Shown here piece by piece: positions 15,181-23,695 of a DNA stretch of 32,138 nucleotides. The stretch lies in the NCBI GenBank assembly GCA_964423265.1, contig CAYREF010000021.1, forward strand, positions 1 through 32,138, in the 5' to 3' direction. The notes under the pieces are model-generated. The model saw only the letters and a list, made by a program, of their open reading frames with translations. It made no database searches and had not been told where the DNA came from. Made by a program: the position numbers and the translations under genes. The stretch comes from M55B165 sp964423265 (lineage in GTDB: Bacteria > Actinomycetota > Humimicrobiia > Humimicrobiales > Humimicrobiaceae). Each line of letters begins with the position of its first letter. Position 1 is the stretch's first letter.

Positions 15181-15921
15181 TTAACTAACTATTGGCGAAG
15201 CCTGTTTATCAAAGGGGTTGATCCTAGCTGCCAATGAGAAAAGATATGGATACCTTTCTTTAAGGTGTTTAATATAGTCAAGCCATCCCGCTACCAACAG
15301 TATGTAAACTCTGGAAATATCACCAGAAATATGGTCGTAATCGCTTTCCGGAAGGTTTTCCAGGTCTTCCCTGTATTCTAGTTCCTCTGTCAAATGAAAT
15401 ACAGCCCACAAGAGTTCAGTAAATTTTTCATGTTCCAACAAGTTTGGGTTTTCAAGAAGCCGGAGTAAAAAATCCCGCCTTTTAGTTAAAAACAATTTCA
15501 ATTCTTTTAAATTTCCTTTGTTGCTTTCAATTTTATAGTCATATTCTTCTATTCTCTTGGACGCTTTAATAAAATCTTCATCATTCCAATTTTTAATACT
15601 GGACAATTCTTGTTTAAGAAAATCAGACTTTACATCAAATTCAGCTGAAATATAGACCAGTTTTAAACCCACTTCACTGAAGAAAGCCCCTATAACCATA
15701 TTTAATTTTTTTAGCATTGCCCTTTTTTCCCTGTCACTTAACAGCCTGTGTATAATTAATGTAACTATCAATACTTCTACAGGAGTGAATGCAATGTCCC
15801 CTAAAAGGTATATAAAAATATGATGGGCATCCCTGAATATAAAAAAATGTATAGTATAGAGAATTGCAGATAATGCTACTAATGCTATGGCTAAAATAAA
15901 CCGCCAGTTTTTTGCCTTCAT
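15181..15921 (-). CDS. two-TM membrane protein of unknown function, paired with the SBF transporter
   Basis: A 246-residue protein. Two hydrophobic helices (about 7-27 and 35-60), with the charged loop FRDAHH between them, are followed by a soluble, helix-rich, charged domain (64-246) containing REKRAMLKKLNMVIGAFFSE and later LLWAVFHLTEELEYREDLE. The domain is probably cytoplasmic. I have the impression of a conserved hypothetical family seen in several anaerobic bacteria, but cannot name a domain. It is translated just upstream of, and probably coupled to, the SBF transporter, so it may be an accessory or regulatory subunit (inference). AAAGG lies about 13 bases before the ATG. Confidence 0.7.
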   Translation of the reverse strand: MKAKNWRFILAIALVALSAILYTIHFFIFRDAHHIFIYLLGDIAFTPVEVLIVTLIIHRLLSDREKRAMLKKLNMVIGAFFSEVGLKLVYISAEFDVKSDFLKQELSSIKNWNDEDFIKASKRIEEYDYKIESNKGNLKELKLFLTKRRDFLLRLLENPNLLEHEKFTELLWAVFHLTEELEYREDLENLPESDYDHISGDISRVYILLVAGWLDYIKHLKERYPYLFSLAARINPFDKQASPIVS

Positions 15922-16792
15922 GTTAATTTACTAACCTTTAGTGTTTATTTACTTTTAATAATTCTTGTAATATTCTTATTTTTTTAAGATAGAGTTTTAA
16001 TCTTTCAGCCACTCCAGCCTCCCCTTCAATGAACGCTTAAGCTATTTCATCACTAATAGCTCTGATTTTTTATAAAAGAAGCTGTCCTTTAAAATAAAAG
16101 TACAATATATCTTTAAGACTCAACTCTTTCTCATTTTACTTAACCAAATTATATGCACATGCAAAATTCTCCATAAATTGGATCCTATATGTGTCCTATA
16201 ACATTTTCCAGCTAAATTTATAATATTTTAACATTTCAAATATGGTACCACAACTTCTATAAACATATCCGATAAATGTTTCCCTGGATCCTGTCTCTCA
16301 TGTTTTTTATAACCAAGCACAGTTTGACAGGTGCTAAACCCATAATTAATAGCTATGGTGGTATCCAGATATCTACTTCAAACTTAGAAATATAAGTATA
16401 TAGATTCCAATATTTTTTTGGTAAAACTATAGCCCCTTAGAGAATGAGAAACCACTCCTGGTTGGCTACCCAAACAGTGCTCTAAACAAAAGATGCCTAG
16501 GGCATTGGTAATAGTTAGGCCATGCTTGTACCTGCAATAGGGCCAATTTTTTGATTTCTATAATTTTGCTAAGTGCTATCTCTAAATGAATATTTAAAGG
16601 TATCGGCAATGTATTTTCTATGCTCAAAGCCTTATGGTTTCCCGCTTCATTACTTTTCCGGTTCTTCTTTTAATATAGCCAGTAAGCCTACTGATTTTTT
16701 CTGCAAGCTAAAATTGAAGATATCAAACTTGCTAAAATCTTATGTAAACAATTTCAGGGTAGCAATAATCTAATTCTTCTATAAATACATGG
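15922..16792. other. 871-base region without a convincing gene, possible decayed coding
   Basis: No intact gene, RNA or repeat is recognised. On the minus strand a 49-codon open stretch (16375 down to the stop at 16228-16230) has protein-like composition, including TTIAINYGFSTCQTVLGYKK and GKHLSDMFIEVV, but no start codon with a ribosome site. Other short minus-strand pieces between 16440 and 16700 (for example KKSVGLLAILKEEPEK before a stop) look similarly coding-like. I read it as a probable decayed gene or genes. A plus-strand frame at 16573-16773 lacks a ribosome site and family features. Confidence 0.35.
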
Positions 16793-17917
16793 CTAGTGGA
16801 GCTCAGTCTGGAATTTAATAAATCTGATTACATCACTTTTAGTTATAATGCCCTTTATTTTATCTCCGGACATGACTACTAAGTGTCCCAGATCGTTTCG
16901 AGACATTTTTTTAATCGCATCAGATATTTCCATTTCCGGACTCACTTTTTCATTATCCGTAACTCTATTAACTACTTCCTCTGCTTTTGTCTTTTTTCTT
17001 TCTTCCTCGGAAAAACTCTTGACTTCATGCAAAGATATTATTCCTATAAGTTTTTTGTCTTTGCCGCTCTCAACCACAGGGAACCTGCCATACCTATATT
17101 TCATGAAATAGTTATCTATCATTTCCTGCAAACTCACATCTTCATCTACTGTTACCAAATCCTCGTTCATTACCTTTCTTACTTTAATACCTTTAGCAGC
17201 TACCTCAAACAAGGTCTGCCTGTAACTTGCATGGGCTGAGGATTGCAAAAACCATCCAATAAATGCAAACCAAACTCCACCAATGAAGTTGCCGAAGAAT
17301 ATAAAAATAATGCCGGCACCAATCATTAAAAAGCCAATAACCCTTCCAGATATCATGGCTATATATGTTGCCCTTTTTAAGCTATCCGTTACCCTCCAGA
17401 CAATTGACCTTAAAACCCGGCCGCCATCCAGTGGGAATCCAGGCAATAAATTAAATACACCCAGGGCTACATTTATAATTGCCAGGTATCTAAATGGTTC
17501 TTCCACCACTGCAGTGCCCCTGCTGAAAAACCATATAATTCCAAAAACAATAGCTAGAACAAAGCTGGCTGCTGGCCCAGCGATAGCCATAACAAATTCA
17601 CTACCCGGGTCCTGAGGTTCCTTTTCTATCTGGGACATCCCCCCAAATATAAAAAGGGATATCCTTTTTACCGGCATTCCCTTATTCCTTGCCACCAATG
17701 AATGGCTCATCTCATGAAATAAAACAGAGAAGAAAAATAAAAATACTGTAACTATGGTAACTATAGCCAAAACACCCGCATTTTGACCAGGCAAAACCCT
17801 GGGAAAATACTGAAAGCCAAAATAATAAGCGAATAATCCAAATATAATAAACCAGCTGTAATCCAGCCTTATTTCAATCCCAAAAACTTTAAAAAGCTTA
17901 ATCGATGACCTAAACAT
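16793..17917 (-). CDS. site-2-protease-type M50 metalloprotease with C-terminal CBS pair
   Basis: A 374-residue protein. Membrane helices at about 22-45 and 48-68 lead into zinc motif HEMSH (68-72), with further helices at 108-132 and 143-165 and the second catalytic motif NLLPGFPLDGGR (D164 the third zinc ligand). After helices to about 235, two CBS domains follow (roughly 245-305 and 312-374: VRKVMNEDLVTVDEDVSLQE; VSPEMEISDAIKKMSRND; GIITKSDVIRFIKF). This is the standard SpoIVFB/Rip3-like layout: intramembrane proteolysis, probably of an anti-sigma factor or other membrane substrate, tuned by nucleotide binding to the CBS pair. AAAGGG precedes the ATG. It follows galT by 75 bases on the same strand. 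Confidence 0.94.
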   Translation of the reverse strand: MFRSSIKLFKVFGIEIRLDYSWFIIFGLFAYYFGFQYFPRVLPGQNAGVLAIVTIVTVFLFFFSVLFHEMSHSLVARNKGMPVKRISLFIFGGMSQIEKEPQDPGSEFVMAIAGPAASFVLAIVFGIIWFFSRGTAVVEEPFRYLAIINVALGVFNLLPGFPLDGGRVLRSIVWRVTDSLKRATYIAMISGRVIGFLMIGAGIIFIFFGNFIGGVWFAFIGWFLQSSAHASYRQTLFEVAAKGIKVRKVMNEDLVTVDEDVSLQEMIDNYFMKYRYGRFPVVESGKDKKLIGIISLHEVKSFSEEERKKTKAEEVVNRVTDNEKVSPEMEISDAIKKMSRNDLGHLVVMSGDKIKGIITKSDVIRFIKFQTELH

Positions 17918-17992
17918 AATTTTTACCCTTTACTAATTTAATTATTTGATAAATTATAACATAATTTTTTTTTACCATAGAACAAAAAAAAT

Positions 17993-18991
17993 TTAGCTTT
18001 TCCGCAAAGAAGAAGCACAATCTTCTGGTAAAATAGTATTTATATACATCCCGGAACCTATTTCAAACCCTGCCCTGGTTGTCAACCTAGGAAGAATTTC
18101 CAGATGCCAATGGTAATGCTTTGCCCCAGACTTATCGGGCGGGGCACTGTCAATAACATAATTGTAGTCAGGGTCTCCAAGTAATTTATCCATTCCCATC
18201 AGTATTTTCTTTAAAATGTCAGCTAAATCCTCCAGGCTGCTATCATCTATTTCAGCAAAACATGACTGGTGTTTTTTTGGTAAAATAAGGGTATGATAAG
18301 GGACCACAGAAGCATATGGGCAAAATGAAATAAATTTATCATTTTCATAAACCATTCTTTTTTCTGACTGTATCTCATTCTTGATCATGTCACAATAAAC
18401 ACAGTTTCCAAAATCATCAAAATACCTTTGGGATTCATATAATTTATTTCTAACATAAGCAGGAACAAACGGAGTTGCAATTAGCTGTGAGTGGGGATGC
18501 TCCAGTGAAGTTCCAGCTCTTGCTCCATGGTTTCTGAAAATAATAATTAACTGGTAATTCTCATTCTTGCTTAACTCTACATACCTTTGTTTGTAAGCCA
18601 GCAAAACTTTTTCCAGATGTTTTTTTTCCATAAATGCAATACTGTCATTATGCCTTGGTGATTCAATAATTACTTCATGGCTTCCAATTCCCTCCATGTT
18701 CAAATAAGGCCCATCAATATGCCTGCTTACAGAATAATTTAGCTCTTCTCTAGAGCTCAAGGCGGGATATTTATTGGGAACTACCCTTATAAGCCAGCTG
18801 CCGTCATTGCTTACCCTAAACAATTCCTTGGGGGTTTTATCTTCATTGCCTTTACAAAACGGGCAATTCGCTGAGTGTCGGATACTACTTTTTCTTCTTT
18901 TCTTCTGACTGAAGTCCTTTGGCCTCTTTGCTCTTTCTAATGCAAATATTGTCCAGTCTTTGGTAGACAGGTCCTGTCTAATTATTGACAT
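17993..18991 (-). CDS. galT: galactose-1-phosphate uridylyltransferase
   Basis: A 332-residue HIT-superfamily enzyme. CPFC (C43, C46), H114 in SPRHND and H165 are the expected metal ligands, and HPHSQ (165-169) is the GalT active-site motif with nucleophile H167. NHGARAGTSLEHPHSQ and the second-half YHTLILPKKHQ and KHYHWHLEILPR match the two HIT-like repeats. It exchanges UDP between glucose-1-P and galactose-1-P in the Leloir pathway, though some members of this clade act on other sugar phosphates. The start at 18991 has GGAGG nine bases upstream; the in-frame TTG at 19015 lies before that ribosome site and is rejected. No galK or galE is nearby. Confidence 0.93.
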   Translation of the reverse strand: MSIIRQDLSTKDWTIFALERAKRPKDFSQKKRRKSSIRHSANCPFCKGNEDKTPKELFRVSNDGSWLIRVVPNKYPALSSREELNYSVSRHIDGPYLNMEGIGSHEVIIESPRHNDSIAFMEKKHLEKVLLAYKQRYVELSKNENYQLIIIFRNHGARAGTSLEHPHSQLIATPFVPAYVRNKLYESQRYFDDFGNCVYCDMIKNEIQSEKRMVYENDKFISFCPYASVVPYHTLILPKKHQSCFAEIDDSSLEDLADILKKILMGMDKLLGDPDYNYVIDSAPPDKSGAKHYHWHLEILPRLTTRAGFEIGSGMYINTILPEDCASSLRKS

Positions 18992-19099
18992 AAAAACTTT
19001 CCTCCGGTAATTCAATGTTGTTAAGTTAATGATAAATGTTATAAAATTAAAATTCCAACATTTATATTTTAATGAATTATCTATAGATACTGATTTAAT

Positions 19100-19450
19100 A
19101 TGAGAAAAGAAGAATTTAGAAAATTAACAATAGAAGCAGCCGAAGAACTTCCGGTTAAGTTTCAAAAAAAGCTTGAGAATATAAGTATAGTAATTGATGA
19201 CGAAAATATAAAAAAGTCAAAAAAAGACGGCAAAAAGATAATACTGGGCTTATACCAGGGATTGCCCATTACTAAAAGGGCAAGAAAAAGAAATATATAT
19301 CCAGATAAAATTACTATATACCAAAAAGCAATAGAATCAATATGTTCAAATGAGGCGCAAATTAGGGAAAGGATAAGAAAAGTTTTACTGCATGAAATTG
19401 GGCATTTTTTTGGCCTGGATGATAGCAAGCTTAAAGGCTTGGGCTATTAA
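19100..19450 (+). CDS. minimal zinc metallopeptidase (MMP1/DUF1025-like)
   Basis: A 116-residue protein ending with the zincin motif HEIGHFFGLDD (H98, E99, H102; Asp107 follows in the HExxHxxGxxD pattern). The rest (IVIDDENIKK, ILGLYQGLPITKR, YPDKITIYQKAIE) matches the small metallopeptidase family often annotated metallopeptidase family protein; the natural substrate is unknown. No clear Shine-Dalgarno lies before the ATG, though homology starts at once. Its stop codon overlaps the stop of the convergent DUF89 gene by four bases (19447-19450). Confidence 0.87.
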   Translation: MRKEEFRKLTIEAAEELPVKFQKKLENISIVIDDENIKKSKKDGKKIILGLYQGLPITKRARKRNIYPDKITIYQKAIESICSNEAQIRERIRKVLLHEIGHFFGLDDSKLKGLGY

Positions 19451-20334
19451 ACTTTTTTTCTACCCCACTTTGCCTTCTTCTTGGCTAGCACCACGTCCAA
19501 GTAATTTACTCCCAATCTTTCTGCAACCCGGTTGCATTTTGCTTTAAGTATAAAAAATATATTTTTATCTATCTCGTCTAAGCTTTCAAAATTTGCCTGC
19601 CCTTTGCTAATAATTAAGTCTGCATTTCTAAAAATTTCTAAAAATTCTTTGGATATATAGCCAAAATTTATTCCAGACTTAACACAGCCAATGCCTACCA
19701 CCTTGGCAAAATTATCAATGCCTGCTTCTCTGGCATCCTCAATAGTTGCATCATTTATAATGGGTCCCGATTTTACAGAAAATACTATGTTTTTGTTGAG
19801 TTTGGCCAACTCCTGCACAAATACCTTATCAAATACAATTTCTCCGGCATTATCGCTTATATAAAGTATATTTTCAGCTTTTTCTAGTGACTCCTTAAAC
19901 TTATCATAATTGTTTATGGCTAAGGGGATATTATTTATATCAGCAATTATTTTTTTAAAGTCTATCTTCTTTCCCTTGTTTAGATTTATACCCAAGTCAA
20001 TAACATTTCCCTCTACGGATACTTTGGCAGCAGCATATAATGGATCACTTGATGAGTTAACTATCTTAACCAATTCCGGATATATCTCCAAGGCAAGCCT
20101 ATTATATTTTCTTTTCAAATTATAATAGGGATCTTCTACTTTGGTAATCTCCTTGCATGTCTCATAGGCTAGATCTGAATTATAAGCTGGCGGCAGATTG
20201 TAGTCTAGGCCCTTTAATCTCTCCAACAGCCTAGATATTGTTTTCTCTTTTAAATCTTCGCTGACCCCTGAAACGTCTAGCGTATTAATGCACTGGCTTA
20301 AAGTGCATGGAATACATTCTATATAAGTTTTCAC
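19447..20334 (-). CDS. DUF89 / ARMT1-like metal-dependent phosphatase
   Basis: A 295-residue protein of the bacterial-archaeal DUF89 subfamily. The N-terminal CIPC and TLSQCINTL helical region is followed by SSDPLYAAAKVSVEGNVIDLG, then the catalytic-domain motifs ISDNAGEIVFDK (D161, N162), VKSGPIINDAT (188-197) and ISKGQANFESLD (K244, N248, E250). DUF89 enzymes are metal-dependent phosphatases proposed to clear damaged or excess phosphometabolites; some members act on sugar phosphates. It starts at GTG (20332-20334) with GAGGTGG upstream. It diverges from lon and overlaps the metallopeptidase gene tail-to-tail. Confidence 0.9.
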   Translation of the reverse strand: MKTYIECIPCTLSQCINTLDVSGVSEDLKEKTISRLLERLKGLDYNLPPAYNSDLAYETCKEITKVEDPYYNLKRKYNRLALEIYPELVKIVNSSSDPLYAAAKVSVEGNVIDLGINLNKGKKIDFKKIIADINNIPLAINNYDKFKESLEKAENILYISDNAGEIVFDKVFVQELAKLNKNIVFSVKSGPIINDATIEDAREAGIDNFAKVVGIGCVKSGINFGYISKEFLEIFRNADLIISKGQANFESLDEIDKNIFFILKAKCNRVAERLGVNYLDVVLAKKKAKWGRKKV

Positions 20335-20467
20335 AAGTTACCACCTCAACTAGATTATAAAAAACTTTACCATTATACAAATATTTGACTTTAATTTCCA
20401 AAATAAATATAATTTATTTGTTTTCGTTTAAAGTGAAAAATATTTTTCTTTTTAAAGAAAAGTTTTT

Positions 20468-20497
20468 TTGGTAGAATGAGACAATTTCTGTTATAAT
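20468..20497 (+). promoter_or_regulatory. candidate sigma-A promoter of lon
   Basis: TTGGTA (20468-20473) and a perfect TATAAT (20492-20497) are separated by 18 bases, about 105 bases upstream of the lon ATG. I see no CIRCE-type heat-shock operator. An AT-rich imperfect palindrome of TTTTTAAAGAAAAG type lies just upstream (about 20445-20465). Confidence 0.45.
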
Positions 20498-20601
20498 TAA
20501 TGTGTAAATATTGTAAATTAGTAAAAATTCCCAGTTTTACAATAAGCTTATTTTGTATAAGAATATAATAGCAATAAAAAAAATAGGAGTTGATATAAAT
20601 T

Positions 20602-22965
20602 ATGGCAAAGGAAAAACAAGATAAAATGAAAATTCCTCAAGAACTGCCACTGCTTTGCTTGAAAAACAGTGTAGTATTTCCTTATCTTTCTACCCCACTG
20701 ATGGTTGGTAGGAAGAAATCAATTGAGGCTGTAAAGAATGCTTCCAAAGAGCATAAAATGATAGTAGTAGTAGCACAAAAAGAAGAAAATAAGGAAAAGG
20801 TAGATAAAGATGACTTGTATGATATAGGAACAGTTTGCGCTATTAAACAAGTTGTGGATGCCTCAAAAGGTGAAATGAAATGCGTAGTAGAGGGGGTAGC
20901 AAGGGTAAGAATTAAATATTTTACCCAAACTAAGCCTTACTTTAGGGTATCTCCAGAAAAAATTGAAGAAGAAGAATATATAGAAGATGAAGAGTTTGAA
21001 GAATTAAACACGACTATAAGGATGCAAGTTGAAAAATTTATACAACTAGGCATTCCTCTTCCAACAGCTTTTGTGGTAGCAGCAACCAATATTTCTAAAC
21101 CAGAGGTACAGGTTGACTTGTTTGCCTCATACCTTCTGTCAAGCACAAAACAAAAGCAGACAATTCTGGAAGAAATAAACCTAAAAGAAAGGTTTAGCAA
21201 GCTAACAAATTTCTTATCCGAGGAACTTAAAAAATTTGAAGTTCAATCACAAATTAGGGACAAAGTGCAGAAAGAAGTTGGCAAGACTCAAAGGGAATAT
21301 TATCTAAGGCAACAGCTTAAAGCCATAAAAAATGAACTTGGTGAATCTGATGAGAGTATGGCATTAACCAAAGAATATGCCGAAAAGCTTAAGAAAAAAA
21401 AGATGCCAAAAGAGGCAAAGGAGAAAGTCCAAAAGGAATTAAAAAGATTGGAAAGTATACCCAATATGTCTCCAGAGTATTCTTATGTGAGGACTTATGT
21501 TGATACCATGCTGGATGTCCCTTGGTCTGAAAAAACAAAAGATAAGCTAGCCTTAGATAAGGCTAAGGAGGTTTTAGACAACGACCATTACGACTTAGAA
21601 AAAGTAAAGGACCATATTTTAGACTATTTAGCAGTAAGGAAATTAAAAGGCAAAGAAACTAAAGGCCATATTTTATGCTTTGTTGGTCCCCCGGGAGTTG
21701 GAAAAACATCACTTGGACAGTCTATAGCTAAAGCTATGGGAAGGAAATTTATAAGGATGTCCTTAGGGGGAATAAGGGATGAAGCAGAAATAAGAGGACA
21801 CAGGCGTACCTACGTAGGATCACTTCCTGGCCGGATAATTCAGGGCTTAATTCAAGCAGGCACCAACAACCCGTTATTTATGCTGGATGAGATTGACAAA
21901 GTCGGAAAAGATTTTAGGGGAGACCCCTCTTCCGCATTGCTTGAAGTATTGGATCCTGAACAGAATAATTCTTTTAGGGATCATTATCTGGAGGTTCCAT
22001 TTGACCTTTCAAATGTGATGTTTATCACTACCGCTAACATTTTGGATACAATCCATCCTGCCCTTAGGGATAGAATGGAAATTATTGAAATTCCAGGATA
22101 TAGTTCAGAAGAGAAAATATATATAGCTAAAAGATTTCTAATACCAAAGCAATTAAAGGAGCAGGGTATTGAGAAATACCATATTTCCTTTGATAAAAAA
22201 GCAATACTAAAAGTTATAGAAGAATACACTAGGGAAGCTGGGGTAAGAAACCTGGAAAGAGAAATAGCAAAGATTTGCAAAAAAGTAGCAAGGCAAATTG
22301 TTGAAGGTAAGGAATACCCAAATAACATTACTGCTAAGGAAGTAAGAAATTACCTTGGAGTTTCTAAAATAAAACCAAGCGAAATAGAAGATGAAAACAA
22401 AGTTGGCGTAGCCACAGGATTAGCTTACACTCCTGTAGGTGGAGACATAATACTGATAGAGTCTACTCATTACAATGGGAAAGGCGAACTAATACTTACT
22501 GGAAAATTAGGTGATGTAATGCAGGAATCTGCCAAAGCAGCGAGAAGCTATCTACGTTCAAGGGCCAAAGATTTTGGAATAGACGAAGAAATATTCAATA
22601 AGTCAGATATACATATTCACGTACCAGCAGGAGCCATTCCAAAGGACGGTCCCTCTGCGGGTATAGCAATAACTTCATCTTTAGTGTCTAGCTTTACAGG
22701 AATACCTGTTAAAAGGGATGTAGGGATGACTGGTGAAATAACTTTAAGGGGTAGAGTTCTGCCTATAGGCGGGCTAAAAGAAAAGTTGTTGGCAGCAAAA
22801 AGGGCTGGCCTAAAGAAAGTTATATTACCAGAAAAGAACAAAAAAGACTTAGATGAAGTACCACATAGCATCTTAAAAGACCTTAAATTAGTATTTGTAG
22901 ATAATATAGATGATGTGGTAAAAAATACCCTGGACAGAGACCCTTTTATAGTTAACGTATTTTAA
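20602..22965 (+). CDS. lon: ATP-dependent protease Lon (LonA type)
   Basis: A 787-residue LonA, normal length. The N-terminal substrate-binding domain (about 10-205) begins LPLLCLKNSVVFPYLSTPL and is followed by a coiled-coil region (210-290). The AAA+ module has Walker A GPPGVGKTS (362-370) and Walker B FMLDEID (426-432). The protease domain carries the Ser-Lys dyad: S685 in PKDGPSAGIAI and K728 in GGLKEKLLAAKRAG. It degrades misfolded and regulatory proteins in the cytoplasm. AGGAG lies 12 bases before the ATG, rather far. It is transcribed alone, diverging from the DUF89 gene and ending at a bidirectional hairpin. Confidence 0.98.
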   Translation: MAKEKQDKMKIPQELPLLCLKNSVVFPYLSTPLMVGRKKSIEAVKNASKEHKMIVVVAQKEENKEKVDKDDLYDIGTVCAIKQVVDASKGEMKCVVEGVARVRIKYFTQTKPYFRVSPEKIEEEEYIEDEEFEELNTTIRMQVEKFIQLGIPLPTAFVVAATNISKPEVQVDLFASYLLSSTKQKQTILEEINLKERFSKLTNFLSEELKKFEVQSQIRDKVQKEVGKTQREYYLRQQLKAIKNELGESDESMALTKEYAEKLKKKKMPKEAKEKVQKELKRLESIPNMSPEYSYVRTYVDTMLDVPWSEKTKDKLALDKAKEVLDNDHYDLEKVKDHILDYLAVRKLKGKETKGHILCFVGPPGVGKTSLGQSIAKAMGRKFIRMSLGGIRDEAEIRGHRRTYVGSLPGRIIQGLIQAGTNNPLFMLDEIDKVGKDFRGDPSSALLEVLDPEQNNSFRDHYLEVPFDLSNVMFITTANILDTIHPALRDRMEIIEIPGYSSEEKIYIAKRFLIPKQLKEQGIEKYHISFDKKAILKVIEEYTREAGVRNLEREIAKICKKVARQIVEGKEYPNNITAKEVRNYLGVSKIKPSEIEDENKVGVATGLAYTPVGGDIILIESTHYNGKGELILTGKLGDVMQESAKAARSYLRSRAKDFGIDEEIFNKSDIHIHVPAGAIPKDGPSAGIAITSSLVSSFTGIPVKRDVGMTGEITLRGRVLPIGGLKEKLLAAKRAGLKKVILPEKNKKDLDEVPHSILKDLKLVFVDNIDDVVKNTLDRDPFIVNVF

Positions 22966-22969
22966 GGAG

Positions 22970-22996
22970 AATAAGCCTCCAACCCGGGGGCTTATT
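22970..22996. terminator. bidirectional hairpin between lon and the mobA-like gene
   Basis: AATAAGCCTCC (22970-22980) pairs with GGGGGCTTATT (22986-22996) over 11 positions, one a T-G pair, with a five-base loop. It starts four bases after the lon stop and overlaps the stop codon of the convergent gene. The flanking T/A tracts are modest on both strands. Confidence 0.75.
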
Positions 22997-23693
22997 ATCT
23001 ATAAAATAAATTCTTCCATTTAGAGCTAAAATCATCATAAGGTAAATTGTCCCATAATTCCCTGAATTTTTTAAAATCTAACTCTGTATTTATATTAAGA
23101 AAATTTAATCCTTCCAGAAGATCTCCATCTATATACCTTACATTTATATTTTTGAAAATTTCAGATATTTTAAAAATTCCAGAGTCTACATTTTTTTTTA
23201 TTGCCTTCAGACAATTCTTGCTGTAAATTCCACATAAAACTTCCAAGCCCTTCACTCTTCTAATAATTACTGCATCATATCCACAAGATATATTACAAAT
23301 AAGCATTCTTAAAACCTTGTATGACACAAGAGGCATATCCATAGCAATAATTAAGGAATAAAAGTATTTAGATTCTTTAATCCCTGAATATACTCCACCT
23401 ATTGGACCTATGCCTCTTTTCACCTTTAGTAAATTCTCATCTTTAATTACCCTTAACTCAGGTAGATTAAAATCTTGAAAGTAGGAATTTTTATATTCTT
23501 TTATTCTACTTACCTGCTGGCTAACTTTTTTTGCATTTTTCTGGCTGGTACTTATTACTATATCCCCAGTTAACAAGCTTAGCTTAAAAACCTGGTTTAG
23601 GTACATGGGGACCTTTCCAATGCTCAAGCTTATTTTGTCTCCGTTAAACCTTCTTCCTTTACCTCCCGCAAGGACTACTCCAGATATGTACAT
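22995..23693 (-). CDS. mobA: molybdenum cofactor guanylyltransferase-like nucleotidyltransferase
   Basis: A 232-residue protein. The N-terminal nucleotide-binding signature is VLAGGKGRRFNGDK (7-20); GIGPIGGVYSGI (95-105) and IIAMDMPLV (metal-binding D119) follow, all typical of MobA/MocA-type enzymes that attach GMP (or CMP) to molybdopterin. The C-terminus INTELDFKKFREL also fits the family. The ATG lies two bases after the purH stop without its own Shine-Dalgarno, so it is probably translated by coupling. No molybdoenzyme or other moa/moe gene is in the window. MobA is the best call, though a related nucleotidyltransferase specificity is possible. Confidence 0.83.
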   Translation of the reverse strand: MYISGVVLAGGKGRRFNGDKISLSIGKVPMYLNQVFKLSLLTGDIVISTSQKNAKKVSQQVSRIKEYKNSYFQDFNLPELRVIKDENLLKVKRGIGPIGGVYSGIKESKYFYSLIIAMDMPLVSYKVLRMLICNISCGYDAVIIRRVKGLEVLCGIYSKNCLKAIKKNVDSGIFKISEIFKNINVRYIDGDLLEGLNFLNINTELDFKKFRELWDNLPYDDFSSKWKNLFYR

Positions 23694-23695
23694 GA

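Noticed and set aside
16573..16773. A 66-codon plus-strand reading frame
   Set aside because: No ribosome site and no family features; the opposite strand looks at least as coding-like.
18992..19015. TTG at 19015 as the start of GalT
   Set aside because: The GGAGG ribosome site lies between it and the ATG at 18991, so translation must begin at 18991.
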